DNA of 64,000 bases from Gigaspora margarita (taxonomy: Eukaryota; Glomeromycota; Glomeromycetes; Diversisporales; Gigasporaceae). The notes beneath the pieces were generated by a model that saw nothing but the letters and a program-made list of their open reading frames with translations, was not told where the DNA came from and did no database searches. Positions within the stretch are counted from its first letter, which is position 1. Each line of letters begins with the position of its first letter. Of the stretch, positions 46,732 to 57,310 are shown piece by piece. The stretch covers positions 79,556 through 143,555 of the forward strand of contig WTPW01001276.1 in the NCBI GenBank assembly GCA_009809945.1, in the 5' to 3' direction. Position numbers and translations under genes: made by a program.

Positions 46732-47200
46732 TTAGAACCAGCTGAACTTCCTGAAGCCCTTCAAGATCCTAAAGTCGCAACTATTCTCTTAAGTGAATTA
46801 AAAAAGGATATGCCGGCACTTGTCTTTCAATGGAACGATGCTGGTTTTAACGATGTTCCTAATATGCCGAACTGTCGAAATGGAATTCCAGGTCAGACAA
46901 AAGCGGCTTTAATAGCAAATCTCGTGGCAAATCGCGCCGTAAATTGGGATGATACCATTTTTACATTTCCAAATGGCACGGCAATTGGTATATGGGTAAA
47001 TCAAATGCCTGCATGGTATTTTAGATTTTATTTGTTTCGTGTTTTGATATTTTATAGCATCAGTTTTTTCATTACCTTTTTTGATAAAGGACCCGCCATC
47101 AGGCAGGAGTTCCTGATATTTGCCATTCTGTCACTAGAATCACCAAGATAAGTGCAACTGATCCAGTCGATGTTGAAAATTTCGATGTTATTCTTAGATA
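46732..47200 (+). pseudogene. Unrecognised protein, C-terminal exons, probably broken
   Basis: An acceptor TACATTTTAG at 46723-46732 precedes EPAELPEALQDPKVATILLS, ELKKDMPALVFQWNDAGF, NDVPNMPNCRNGIPG and VNWDDTIFTFPNGTAIGIW up to QMPAW near 47018. A donor GTATTTTAG follows and an acceptor TTTTATAG stands at about 47059. The last exon reads SLPFLIKDPPSGR and, after one frame change, AGVPDICHSVTRITKISA and DPVDVENFDVILR-TAA (47200). The strongly non-random reading and intron signals show a real gene family. The frameshift suggests decay or one sequencing error. I do not recognise the family. Upstream exons are missing or too diverged to see. Confidence 0.5.
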
Positions 47201-48529
47201 AGCACTATAAGTAACTTATGATTTTCAAATAATGAAATAATGCGAATCACTTGTCTCTCTTCATATGTGTAGCTCAAATCACGAAATGTTTTATTATAAA
47301 TTGTGTCTAGATTTATGAAATGTGCTATTTTTCCAGAATCATAGGATGACAGTACCATTCGCTCCGTAAGATCATGATTTATTTCTATACTTTGTAAGAT
47401 CATGATTTATTACTATATTTTGTAAGATCACGATTTATTACTATATTTTGTAAGATCATGATTTGTTCCTATATATTAAATAGGCAACATGCAATAAATT
47501 GTATTTAGACATTAGAGAGAGCCGTCCCTCTATTTTTTATAAGTAAAAGTTGCCGACTAAATAAAAAAATGAAGAAAATGAAAGAAGTCTTGTGATTATA
47601 ATAAAGCTAAACTTTATAAAATATTATAGTAAGTTTAATTTTAAAATGCATATTAAGGATCGAGGAATAAATCAGTTACTATTCACGAAGTGGGCAATAT
47701 GTATATCAAGATCTATTCGAGATATTTTCCTGTTTCTTATCTTGAGATACATATATCAAATCAAATAACTAATTTGTATTGAATTAGAAAAATTACTAAA
47801 CACATACTTTATTGAACTAATCATTTGATATGTTAAATTTCATCGTGAATTTATATCAGTCGCCAGATTTTGGATTTTTAGATTTTTGCAATGATATATC
47901 TGTTAATATTGCAGTTTTATTGCATCTAAAATAACATTTAATTTTTTAGCTCAGTAGAAATATACACCGATGGAGTGTAGTATAGTATTCGTGGAATAAA
48001 GACTTACCGGTATTAATTTTTGGTAATGGACAAGTGCTTTTTATTTATTTGATGCCATTTCTTCAATGTGTTAATTACCGAGTCATTAAAAGCTTGCCGT
48101 GAAACAAATGAATATTCTCAATTGTTTAATATACTGTACATAATTTTAAGAATGTAAATGCTTCATTTTATTGGGCTATTATAAGAATTGATCATAAATT
48201 CCTTGGACTAGTACATGAGGATTAAAATAAACCACTGATCTTATTTAAAACCTTAATCCAGTGCACGAGAATTAAAAAAGGATCAATCAAATTAAAAAAT
48301 CTTTCCATTAGATTGTCTTCATTTATTAGCACATCAGAAAGAGAAAGTCAGCATCAATGATATCGGCATATTTTCCGTCAAAAAATTCATAGATAAAAAG
48401 GTTTTTAGAGTATTTATATTTTTATCCAGTATTTTATTTTTATTTTATATCAATAAAGCTGACCCTGATGGCCGATTTCGCATACATAATCGCGTTTACT
48501 TTTGCATGTGTATTTCGTGAATTTATTGT
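47201..48529. other. AT-rich, gene-free; one 28-bp tandem repeat
   Basis: Apart from the array at 47366-47477, no feature is supported. Confidence 0.4.
47366..47477. repeat. 28-bp tandem repeat, 4 copies
   Basis: GTAAGATCATGATTTATTAC followed by TATATTTT, four times in exact 28-bp register with a few substitutions. Each unit contains the palindrome ATCATGAT. Confidence 0.9.
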
Positions 48530-48546
48530 ATTATATATATATATAA

Positions 48547-48578
<32 letters not shown>

Positions 48579-48601
48579 NNNNNNNNNNNNNNNNNNNNNN
48601 N
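48530..48601. other. (AT)n microsatellite and assembly gap
   Basis: An AT dinucleotide run leads into 23 N (48579-48601). The gap lies between the microsatellite and the T-run of the minus-strand LINE, so the target duplication of that LINE cannot be read. Confidence 0.95.
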
Positions 48602-50290
48602 TTTTTTTAAAGAGAGGTCTTTCCTCTATATCTTTTATTAATAGTTGTTATTTATCGGAAGTACAAATTTATAATTACTTTTCTAGGGAGATAGGGGTAA
48701 GAGCTAGTTTACTCTCGACCAATTCTTTGCTAGATTGGTCGAAGACCTCTAGTTTGTGATAAGTTGATTTAAAGAAGTACATCCATGTTGGATGAATTTG
48801 ATTAATTTTTCTTCTAAACTTCTTTGTTGATCGGAGGTATAAGTATCATAATTGGTGGGTCCAACTTAGTGGGGATCGGAAGTCCTTCTGTGTATCTTGA
48901 CGCTCTCAATGGGATCCAGTATTCTTTGTGGAGTGTTTTCATTATTTCATGATGTAAGAGGAGTGTATAACGATTTTGTTTTGATCTAGAATTAGTAGCA
49001 AAAAGAGTAGAATTAGTAATCAGGCCAAAAGGCATCTTCTTTTCTATATGTAGATCTGTAAAGGATCTTATGAATTCTTCAGGATTTTCCAAGGGAGATT
49101 TGATTTCTGTTGCCACTTTCCACAGGGTTCCACATAATTCATTTTTCCATATTATGGGGTTGGCTACGCAAGTAAATATATGTGCTACAGTACCGGACAG
49201 CAAAAACTATCTATTTTTTTTTAAAGGCGCCAAATTTGAGAATTTTATAACGATTCTGATTGGCTAATTTTTGTATAACAAAATTATGATTGGTTAAAAA
49301 GTTAAAAATGATTTTTTTTATAATAAGCGCCAAATTTTGGATTTTATACTGTATTTAGTAATTTTTAATAATAAATATTACCCAATCAAATCGTGAGCAC
49401 GTGATCAAGTATCAATCTGATTGGTCGATTGTCCTGTGCCAAATTTCTACTTTACTATAAAAGTTGCTAAACTTTAAACTCTTATAACTTCTTTAAAAAG
49501 CAAGATATCAAAAATCTGCCTTATAGATTTGTAGTTTAGGTTACAAATAAAAAATTTGTAAGAGAGATTTTTAAAATAATTACTTGTTGTGAAGTTATTA
49601 GACTTTAAACAATGCCAAAAAAAATGGATAGTTTTTGCTATCTGGTACTGTATGTCTTCTGATTTTGCATAGCAACATGAACATAGGTAATTTGGATATT
49701 TGTTTGGCAGTGAAATAATAGGAGGGTTGGTAGTTCTTCCGTTAACATTTTCATCTTGACATTTTTAATCTGTTACAAAGAGGAGTGTGTATATAATGCT
49801 GCCGGCTTGTTATTATAAGAGATGTACTTTAAAACAAAGTTTCAATATATATTTTCTATATGCGATGCCCATAAGCTTATCTTTTGTTGGTAAACCAACA
49901 CAATAGGTTTGTTATCTGATTTATACTTTTTATTACAGACTTAGTCTGCAATATACATGGAATTTTTTATCAATTTCATAGTAAAGGTATTATAAACAAA
50001 GTTTTTTAAATTAATGTTTAATTTCAGTATAGTTGCTAGTTTAGTCATTTTTAGTTCCTAATCTAGCTCAATCTTGCCTTTGCGATCTCTCATTAGTTCT
50101 TTGACAATTTTAGTTAGGTTGGGATATTCTTCTTTGTCAACAAGATAATATTTGTATAGCTCTATTTTGTCTAATTTCTGTATTAAATTTATTGTTTTTT
50201 TATAGGTTGTAATAATCTGCAGGTCTGTATTAGGGAGCTGATATTTATTAGGTAATATTTTAAAAGGTGGGTGGTCAAGCAAAACCTTAC
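48602..50290 (-). mobile_element. 5'-truncated LINE, C-terminal ORF2 only
   Basis: On the minus strand the coding signal runs QLPNTDLQIITTYKKTINLI, YLVDKEEYPNLTKIVKEL (50282-50058), then NYLCSCYAKSEDI just before the MITE at 49186-49652. After it come AHIFTCVANPIIWKNELCG, KMPFGLITNSTLFATN and HHEIMKTLHKEYWIPLR, ending near 48814. The Cys/His cluster C-x-C...H-x3-C, split by the MITE, is the zinc-knuckle-like end of LINE ORF2 proteins. The 3' end (TTAATAAAAGATATAGAGG, AAAGACCTCTCTTTAAAAAA) parallels the 9.25-kb LINE. Truncation lies near 50290. Not functional. Confidence 0.7.
49186..49652. mobile_element. MITE, 467 bp, TACAGTACCRG ends
   Basis: The ends TACAGTACCGGACAGCAAAA and (complemented) TACAGTACCAGATAGCAAAA are inverted repeats. 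The interior has GGCGCCAAATTTGAGAA and TAAGCGCCAAATTTT. It is inserted in the Cys/His cluster of the truncated LINE. TA is a possible target duplication. Confidence 0.8.
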
Positions 50291-50631
50291 CTCATATAAA
50301 AAAATCATAGCCAATCAAATTTAGCTAAATATATCACCTGTGAATGGGTGTAAGCCAGGACCCCGAAAATATGTAATACTGAGATCCAGTTTTGTATAGA
50401 CTTATTATATAATTTTTTAATATGTTATATATTTAAATTTGTATAACCAACAGGTAATTTTTTAAAAAGTTAGATGTTTATTTGTATAACAAAGATATCT
50501 TTATAACAAGTTAGATTTTTATTTTGTATAACAATACTATACTGTATATTTCCAAAAATAAACTATATGCTACCCTCTTGTTTAAATCCAAAAAGTAAAA
50601 ACACCTTTGATCCAAAAATAAGCTACCCCAT
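50291..50631. other. AT-rich spacer
   Basis: No gene. A stretch of repeated TTTGTATAACAA motifs lies at about 50430-50535. Confidence 0.4.
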
Positions 50632-50992
50632 GATCGATAATAGTCGCTACATAGTAAAGTCCAAAGTTTACTATTCAAATTAATTAAAGTTGCTTAAGTA
50701 AAATTGTTTGGAAGATCAAAATACGCATATTCTAAAAATTTCATCACAATCTGATAACTTTTTATTATTTGACTTTTAATTTTTATGTTTAATGGTGAAA
50801 TTAAAATTTTATTACAAAAATATATTCATTGAACTTAAAAAATTAAAAATTTAATAATAAAAGGTGCTTCAATATAGATTAAAATTTAGCATATATGTAT
50901 TTTTATCTTCTGAATAAGTTTACTTAAGCAATAATAGTTGATTTATATAGTAGAATTTAGACTTTACTATGTAACGACTATTTGCAATTGAC
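50632..50992. mobile_element. GTCGCTACATAGTAAAG MITE, copy 1
   Basis: The left end GATCGATAATAGTCGCTACA and right end (complemented) CAAATAGTCGTTACATAG continue into TAGTAAAGTC. The interior has AAGTAAAATTGTTTGGAAGA and its inverted counterpart. About 361 bp. Confidence 0.75.
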
Positions 50993-51053
50993 CAAAAATC
51001 TACCCCCAGATTTTTTTTGTATCTAAAAATCATCCAAAAAAGGGGATCCGTTA

Positions 51054-51317
51054 AAGCCAGGTGCCATCACGTGACTAACATCCAATCAAAATTGTAAAAT
51101 TTGATTGACACGGATCAGCCCGACGAGACAAAAACAAAGAAAAAAAGTGAAAAACACTATAACTACAAGAAACGAGTGTCTAAATCTGTCTCAGAGTATT
51201 AATAAAAAATTTTGGGAAAGCAATTTTACCTATAAAAATATCTCTAATCCATACTTCTAACTAACCTTACCCTAATTTTAATTAAATAATAAAAAATATA
51301 TAAAGGCACCTGGCTTC
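51054..51317. mobile_element. MITE with AAGCCAGGTGCC ends
   Basis: AAGCCAGGTGCC starts at 51054 and its complement GGCACCTGGCTT ends at 51317. The interior has a tract CTTCTAACTAACCTTACCCT. No duplication was identified. Confidence 0.6.
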
Positions 51318-51547
51318 CAAAAAAAGAAGCTTATTTTTGAAAATATATAGTATGTATATCGCTTTTTTTACTTTGTTTATTTATTCATTTTTTTTCACAA
51401 AAAACTTGTCTGCACAAAATTATATGTGTGAGAATTTTTTTTAAAAATATCTGTACAAAAAGCTTAGGGGGCATCCATAAATAAGGTTATGCTTGGGGGT
51501 CCCCCAAAATATAATGATTTTCCAATATGTAGGGGGTCCCCCAGAAT

Positions 51548-52141
51548 TAGGGGTCTTAGCTGGGTCGGGTCTGACCCAACCCGACCCGGGTCAGATTATT
51601 TTCAATGATCGTAAGTAGTCGCTACATAGTAAAGTCCAAATTTTACTATCTAAATCGATAAAAGTGCTTAAGTAAACTTGTTTGGAAGAACAAAATACAT
51701 ATACTCTAAAATTATCATCCAAATTGGAGAAATTTTTACTATTTAACTTTTAAGATTTACGTTCGGCGAACATATTTTTTAAAAAGATTCTAATTTTTTT
51801 CGTTGAATGTAAAAATTAAAAGTCAAATAATAAAATTTTCTCCGATTTGGATACATATTTCAGGATATGTGCATTTTGATCTTCCAAACATGTTTACTTA
51901 AGCGAATTTTATCGATTTACATAATAAATTTAGACTTTACTATGTAGCAACTATTATCGACCCAGGTTCAACCCGGGTTGGGTTGGGTTGGGTCTGACCC
52001 GGGTCGGGTTTAGCATGAGGCGGGTCAGACCCGGGTCGGGTTTGACATGAGGCGGGTCAGACCCGGGTCGGGTTTTGACCCAAGTGGGTCAGACCCGGGT
52101 CAGGCCCAAACCCGACCCAACCCGACCCACTAAGACCCCTA
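51548..52141. mobile_element. GC-rich hAT-type MITE, 594 bp, TSD CCCAGAAT
   Basis: The ends TAGGGGTCTTAGCTGGGTCGG and (complemented) TAGGGGTCTTAGTGGGTCGG are inverted. The duplication CCCAGAAT (51540-51547 and 52142-52149) is perfect. Subterminal tracts repeat GGGTCGGGT and GGGTCAGACCC many times, forming a GC island in AT-rich DNA. It is inserted in triple-hairpin copy 2 and is itself interrupted at 51607-51961. Confidence 0.9.
51607..51961. mobile_element. GTCGCTACATAGTAAAG MITE, copy 2, nested third level
   Basis: The left end GATCGTAAGTAGTCGCTACA and right end (complemented) GTCGATAATAGTTGCTACAT enclose 355 bp closely resembling copy 1. It is inside the GC-rich hAT MITE. Confidence 0.8.
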
Positions 52142-52604
52142 CCCAGAATATAACGCAATTTTTTTATAAAAATTTGTCTAAAACTTGATCCAATAGTCCA
52201 AATTGGATGATTTTGGTATCATTCGAATCGTCTCGAGGAGAGGATTCGAATGGTACCAAAATCATTTGATTTGGATTACTTGATCACGTTTTATTAACGA
52301 AATACTATTGGTTATTATGTTTTCTTATGAAATTACTATAAAATCAATAGTATTTCGTTAATAAAACGTGATCCAGTGGTCCAAATGAAATGATTTTAGT
52401 ACCATTGGATTCGTCTCATAGAGACGAATCGAATGGTACCAAAATAATCCAAATTGGATCGCTAGGTCATAATATATTCAAGTTTTTGTAAAATTTTATA
52501 TATAAACATACAGATTTTTTAAATTTTTTTATATAGCAGAGGGGAAGGTCAAGAGCTACTATGTAGGGGTACATAATGTTATTTATGGATGCCTTCTTAT
52601 TAGC

Positions 52605-52871
52605 GATCACAAATAATCACTACATAACAAAGTCCAAATTTTACTATGTAAATTGATTAAATACACTTAAGTAAATATATACATAATATAAACATGCATA
52701 TTCTTTGAAATTTTCATACAAATTGAAAAAATTTTTATTATTTAATTTGTAATTTTTATGTTCATCATATATATTTTTTAAAAAATTTTTAATTTTTCAA
52801 CAAACATAAAAACTAAAACTCAAATAACAAAAAGTTTTTCAATTTGTATAAAAATTTTATAACATATGTAT
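52605..52871. mobile_element. GTCGCTACATAGTAAAG MITE, copy 3, right half missing
   Basis: Starts GATCACAAATAATCACTACA and follows copies 1 and 2 for about 265 bp, then breaks where a TAGGGTTTGGAATGG end begins. Confidence 0.65.
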
Positions 52872-53050
52872 TAGGGTTTGGAATGGCCAGGTTAAACCCG
52901 CAGGCTTGCGGGTTGGGCGGGGTTTGGGTCAAAACTGGGTCCAATATTTTGACCCATTTATAAGTGGGCTGGGTTTATACCGGGTTGATTAAATGCCCGG
53001 TCTTGGACTGGGTTCTAGAAATGGGCCCGTGGGTCCCCCGCAAGCTCGTT
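52872..53050. mobile_element. GC-rich hAT MITE, one end only
   Basis: TAGGGTTTGGAATGGCCAGG resembles the left end of the 63000-63742 element (TAGGGTTTGCAATGGGC). GCGGGTTGGGCGGGGTTTGG and GGGCTGGGTTTATACCGGG tracts follow. The far end and a duplication were not found. Confidence 0.6.
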
Positions 53051-53520
53051 ATAATATTTATAATGATTTATAGCAAACCTTTATAATTAAATTTTAACAG
53101 TACCAGGAATGGAGTTTTATGAAAATTAAATGAAGTGTATGGTTTATGTTCACGATCTCTTGTATTCAGTTAGTCAGCATGATCATAAATCTTTCCTATT
53201 CTGTTTTAACAGGCATTTTCGGGATTGTCTTGTGACCTGTGCATTTTCACAGCTTTATTACATCGTCGTATACAAATAAAGCTACCGGTAACATATATTT
53301 TCATCTATAAATTAACATTATTATAAATTAATTGGCAAAATTGTAATTTGATATAATTGCCAAAAAATTTAATAAAATATAATTAAAGATTTAACATATT
53401 GAGAAAGCACAAACCTCTATTAAATGCCTATATATCAAAGTTCTATGTCCATATTAAAGCTCTATAGTTGGAACAAGTGGTTTGACAACTTCATTTTGGA
53501 GTTGATGTAGTAGTTGGCAC

Positions 53521-53660
53521 CAGTGTTAGAATTCTTATGTTCTTATGTTCTCATGAGAACATCACTTTTGATTTGAGAACATTTACAAAATTTAAGATGT
53601 TCTCTATAAAAATTTTTTTGAGAACATTAGGTTTGAAAATATGTTCTCTATATAAATATA
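53521..53660. other. hAT-like end with clustered GAGAACA half-sites
   Basis: CAGTGTTAGAATTCTTATG resembles the left end of the hAT MITE at 34931. Within 140 bp TGTTCTC or GAGAACA occurs at least six times in both directions, one pair as TGTTCTCATGAGAACA. Repeated subterminal motifs are typical transposase-binding sites. No partner end was found. Confidence 0.4.
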
Positions 53661-56600
53661 TAAAGTAATAAAAAAAATATTTTTATTAATATAAAGGTTT
53701 AAAATAATTACATTTATAAATATTTAATTGCTTGTTAGCTGATATAGAGAATATTTAGTTGTTTAAGGTTTTTATATTTATCATTACATAAAATTCATAA
53801 GGCAGGAAACATTCATATAGACTTCATTGCAGTAATATCTTGCAAGGCATTAGCAAAATATAATCATAAGAATATGCATTCAAATTGGGATACTATTTAC
53901 ATATTGATTGATATGCATGCATGCTCAATATGTTGCTATTATCAGAACATTCGGTATAGAGTTAATTTTCTGAATGCTAGTATACACCATTCTGACCATT
54001 TTTTTAAACCAAAACAGAATAACATTGCTGACAAAATCTGGACAAAATTTTCTTATTGGTCTTTACGGTAATGTATTCACCTTATACTAAAAATAAAAAT
54101 GTAAGCTTTAAACACATGATTAAATTTTAATAAAATAAGTAGCTGCGTGGTATTGTCGCATTAAACCAGGAACAGATAAATACAAGCTTAATTTATAGTA
54201 AAAATGTGGGCAACCCTAATACAAAATAGTTATAAATAGTGTTGAATTCAGATAAATACGTAATTACTAAATACAGTACAACTATATTTAACGTAGAATA
54301 CAGTTTGTTTGCAATTCGGTACTTCTGTACTTTTTCTGTACAATGGTTGTTTTCCGTATTTGGTTTTTTCCTTTTTTTTTATTTTTTATTTTTTTTATAT
54401 TTTATTATAATTATAAAATAAATAAAATTTTTCCTCATAAAAATACTTGATCAAAGATCAACCTGTCTTTGCCTTGTATACTCTCCTTTAGGAATCAGAT
54501 CATGCCAAATTAGCCTAAAAAAATCTTTACGTTTTTATACTCTATACTATATATTAACTGTATACTCTTTACTCTATTTAAATTTACTATTCCGAATTTG
54601 TAAACCATTACTAGAGTACTGCCCACCCATCCACCTTGCAAACTTACATTTTATTTATACTTTTTTTGATAAAATTTCTTGTCACACATTCTAGTAGATC
54701 TCAATTTCAGATTAGCAGATCTGCGCTAATTTTCTTTAAAAAGATCGATTCCCAAACATGGCAGCAGTGTAATAAGCCTCAAATACTATTTATTTGTTAA
54801 AATAAAGATTAAAATTTTTTTCTTATTTATTAATACCTTATAATAAAACTGTAACAAGCAATCTAATACAGTATAGTCTTTTTTAATATTGTGTAAGTTA
54901 GAAATTTTTGACCGAAATTCAAATATTAGGCAATTGGCATAGGCCGTTTGCCAACCAATTGCTAAAAAAATTTGTCGCAAAAAATTACCAACACCGACCA
55001 AATGTACTAAGCAACATTGGTAGCACTTTGTGCCACCCATCCTACTAACGATTCATATAAAATACAGATTGAATAATTGAATCCAGATTTGCAGGTTATA
55101 TACAAAGTAGTATTTAGATTCGATTTGAATGGTCTTTAATTAAAGAATAGGATCGAGGTACTACTATCTTTGTTAACTCTCATAAGCAATTAATACTATA
55201 GTATAAGTGAAGCTACTATAATTTAAATTTATTAAACCTAAGAATAGTTTTTTTGTCTTATTACAAATCTTCATCATGACGACTAATTCACAGACCGCAT
55301 TAAGCATTTAATGTTATATTTTAGAATATGATTTTATTATTTTATGGTTTCTATAAAACTCGTGGGTACAAAAAAATAGAAGATACTTGATATAAGATTA
55401 AGGTTGAATTAGACAACGTTAGGTTAATTGTAATTTCTATGTAAAAAAAAATACAAAACTTGCTCGCTATTCTAATAAGGTTGGGATTGAGTTAGTTCGC
55501 AATAGAATTATTAAAGTCTCTATTAAATATTAGCTACAAACCTTATCATACTGGCGATGCATAGCATGTGACTCACTAACGCATGTTACTACGTTATTCA
55601 TATTTCAGTTAATCTAATTTCAAAGATACAAAATGTGTATAGCGAACGAAAGTCAATTTTAAAAAAACATAAATAGATGCCAACTAAGGATGGAATGTGA
55701 ATAAGAATAGCTGGTTGTTTATGTATTCTCGATTATTCACGTTTCAATTTTCACGCATTGATTATTAGTCGATACGAATTTATGATGATCCTGTACATAG
55801 TAAACATCATGATCATCTTATATCAAAATTTACTCACATTCAGATTACGGTTTTTGGATATAGAAAATCAAAAGTAGCAAACTGCAATTGAATTTTTTTT
55901 TATTCTCATGACGTTCTACCAAATTCAACATCAATTATATAATCATTACTCTAATATCAAATATTCATGAGCACATAACTTAAAAGGCTAAATTCATATG
56001 CAAGTGATTAAACATTCACGATAAAAATGTACATGACACATGCAACGGATGAAAATTTTATAATAATACAGGTTTCTTGTCTTAACTCAGTTAGTCTCAA
56101 ATTAAGTTTTCACACATATATGCATATTACTGTAAAACCTTGCTAAAGTTAGCATTGACTATAACTCTTTAAGAAAAATTCTTTTGGAAAATAACACATA
56201 ACATTTAACAAATCCGAATTCATAATGGACATTTGCATAAACACCGTCATTTTACATTACTAGAGTTAGAAAGAAAAACATAAAAAAACGATAAAAATAA
56301 AATAAGAGTAATAAAAAAATTTTCAGCAACTTAATTCACTCATGGAAACTTATACTGTTATTCTCACTTTTTAAGTGACATAAAATGTATGTTACGTAGC
56401 CATGCATGGGTGAGCATATGCATATATATGCACGGCTAGCCAATCGCAAGTATATTTGATGAAAGTGAAAGTGCCAGATTTAACATTTAATTGTATTTAG
56501 TGTGTTGTCCAATTAATTATGAGATTTTGCGAACATATATCACTAAAAATGCCTACAAACCAATATTATATATCGCTTCGTTCCTGGTAAATATAACAGT

Positions 56601-56963
56601 AACTAAAGCTCATGATTTTTTAAGGCAGATACTTTTTTTGTAAGAAGTGTATATTTCAGATTTGGGTTGACTAAATAGTAATAAAAGCGATCCAATACTT
56701 AACTAGGTGCAATACAAATAAATTTAGAAAATCTGAAAGGACTGCAAATAAATAATATATCTGCTAAACAATTATATGCAGTATAAGGGTAAATTATGTT
56801 AGCTGTCTTATTATAAACAGTAATGTTCATTAATTTAAATCCATGCTAATTCTAAAAAGGTTAACCTCAACTATTTAGAAAGTGATTGTTATTGATATAA
56901 GAATGTTCGATATTATAATTTTAAGAAATAAGATTATGTAAGCTATAAAAACATTTATAATAA
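53661..56963. other. 3.3 kb AT-rich DNA without recognised gene or repeat
   Basis: Short frames (53874-54071 plus, 54239-54421 plus, 54786-55040 minus) lack recognisable content. No inverted or tandem structure was seen by eye. Confidence 0.4.
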
Positions 56964-57129
56964 TTAGGGCCGTGACAGATATTATGTAATATCAGTTTAC
57001 TATAGGGTACCTCCCTCCCCCCACGTAAGATATATAAATACTATTGAACTTTCATTTTATTTTGCATATAGTTAGCTGTCTATAAAAAATTCATCATCAT
57101 AATAGATTTTTTAAACAATTAACTGTACA

Positions 57130-57310
57130 AATTATAATATGTCAGGGTGAAACCTGCGCAGCTAGCTAGTAAAACCCGCTTTGAAGGTGAAATCCACGTT
57201 AGCATAGCTGATATTGGGTTTTATATGTTAACGTGGATTTCACCCTCATGTGATCTGCATAGTGGGTTTACTAGCTATCTACGCGGGTTTCACCCTGTCG
57301 TATTATAATT
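57130..57310. mobile_element. Foldback MITE with CAGGGTGAAACC ends
   Basis: AATTATAATATGTCAGGGTG pairs with the complement of the right end (AATTATAATACGACAGGGTG). Inner arms AGGTGAAATCCACGTTAGCA and its counterpart pair again. 181 bp. Confidence 0.75.

Larger units (their letters stand above)
51466..52596. mobile_element. Triple-hairpin MITE, copy 2, interrupted
   Basis: Starts AGGGGGCATCCATAAATAAG and ends with TTATTTATGGATGCC near 52593. Outside the nested element at 51548-52141 it follows copy 1 (27941-28464) base by base over long stretches, including the three hairpins (here about 52188-52450). Confidence 0.8.

Noticed and set aside
47366-47477. CRISPR-like array (28-bp units)
   Set aside because: Units are directly adjacent with no spacers, in a eukaryotic genome; it is a plain tandem repeat.
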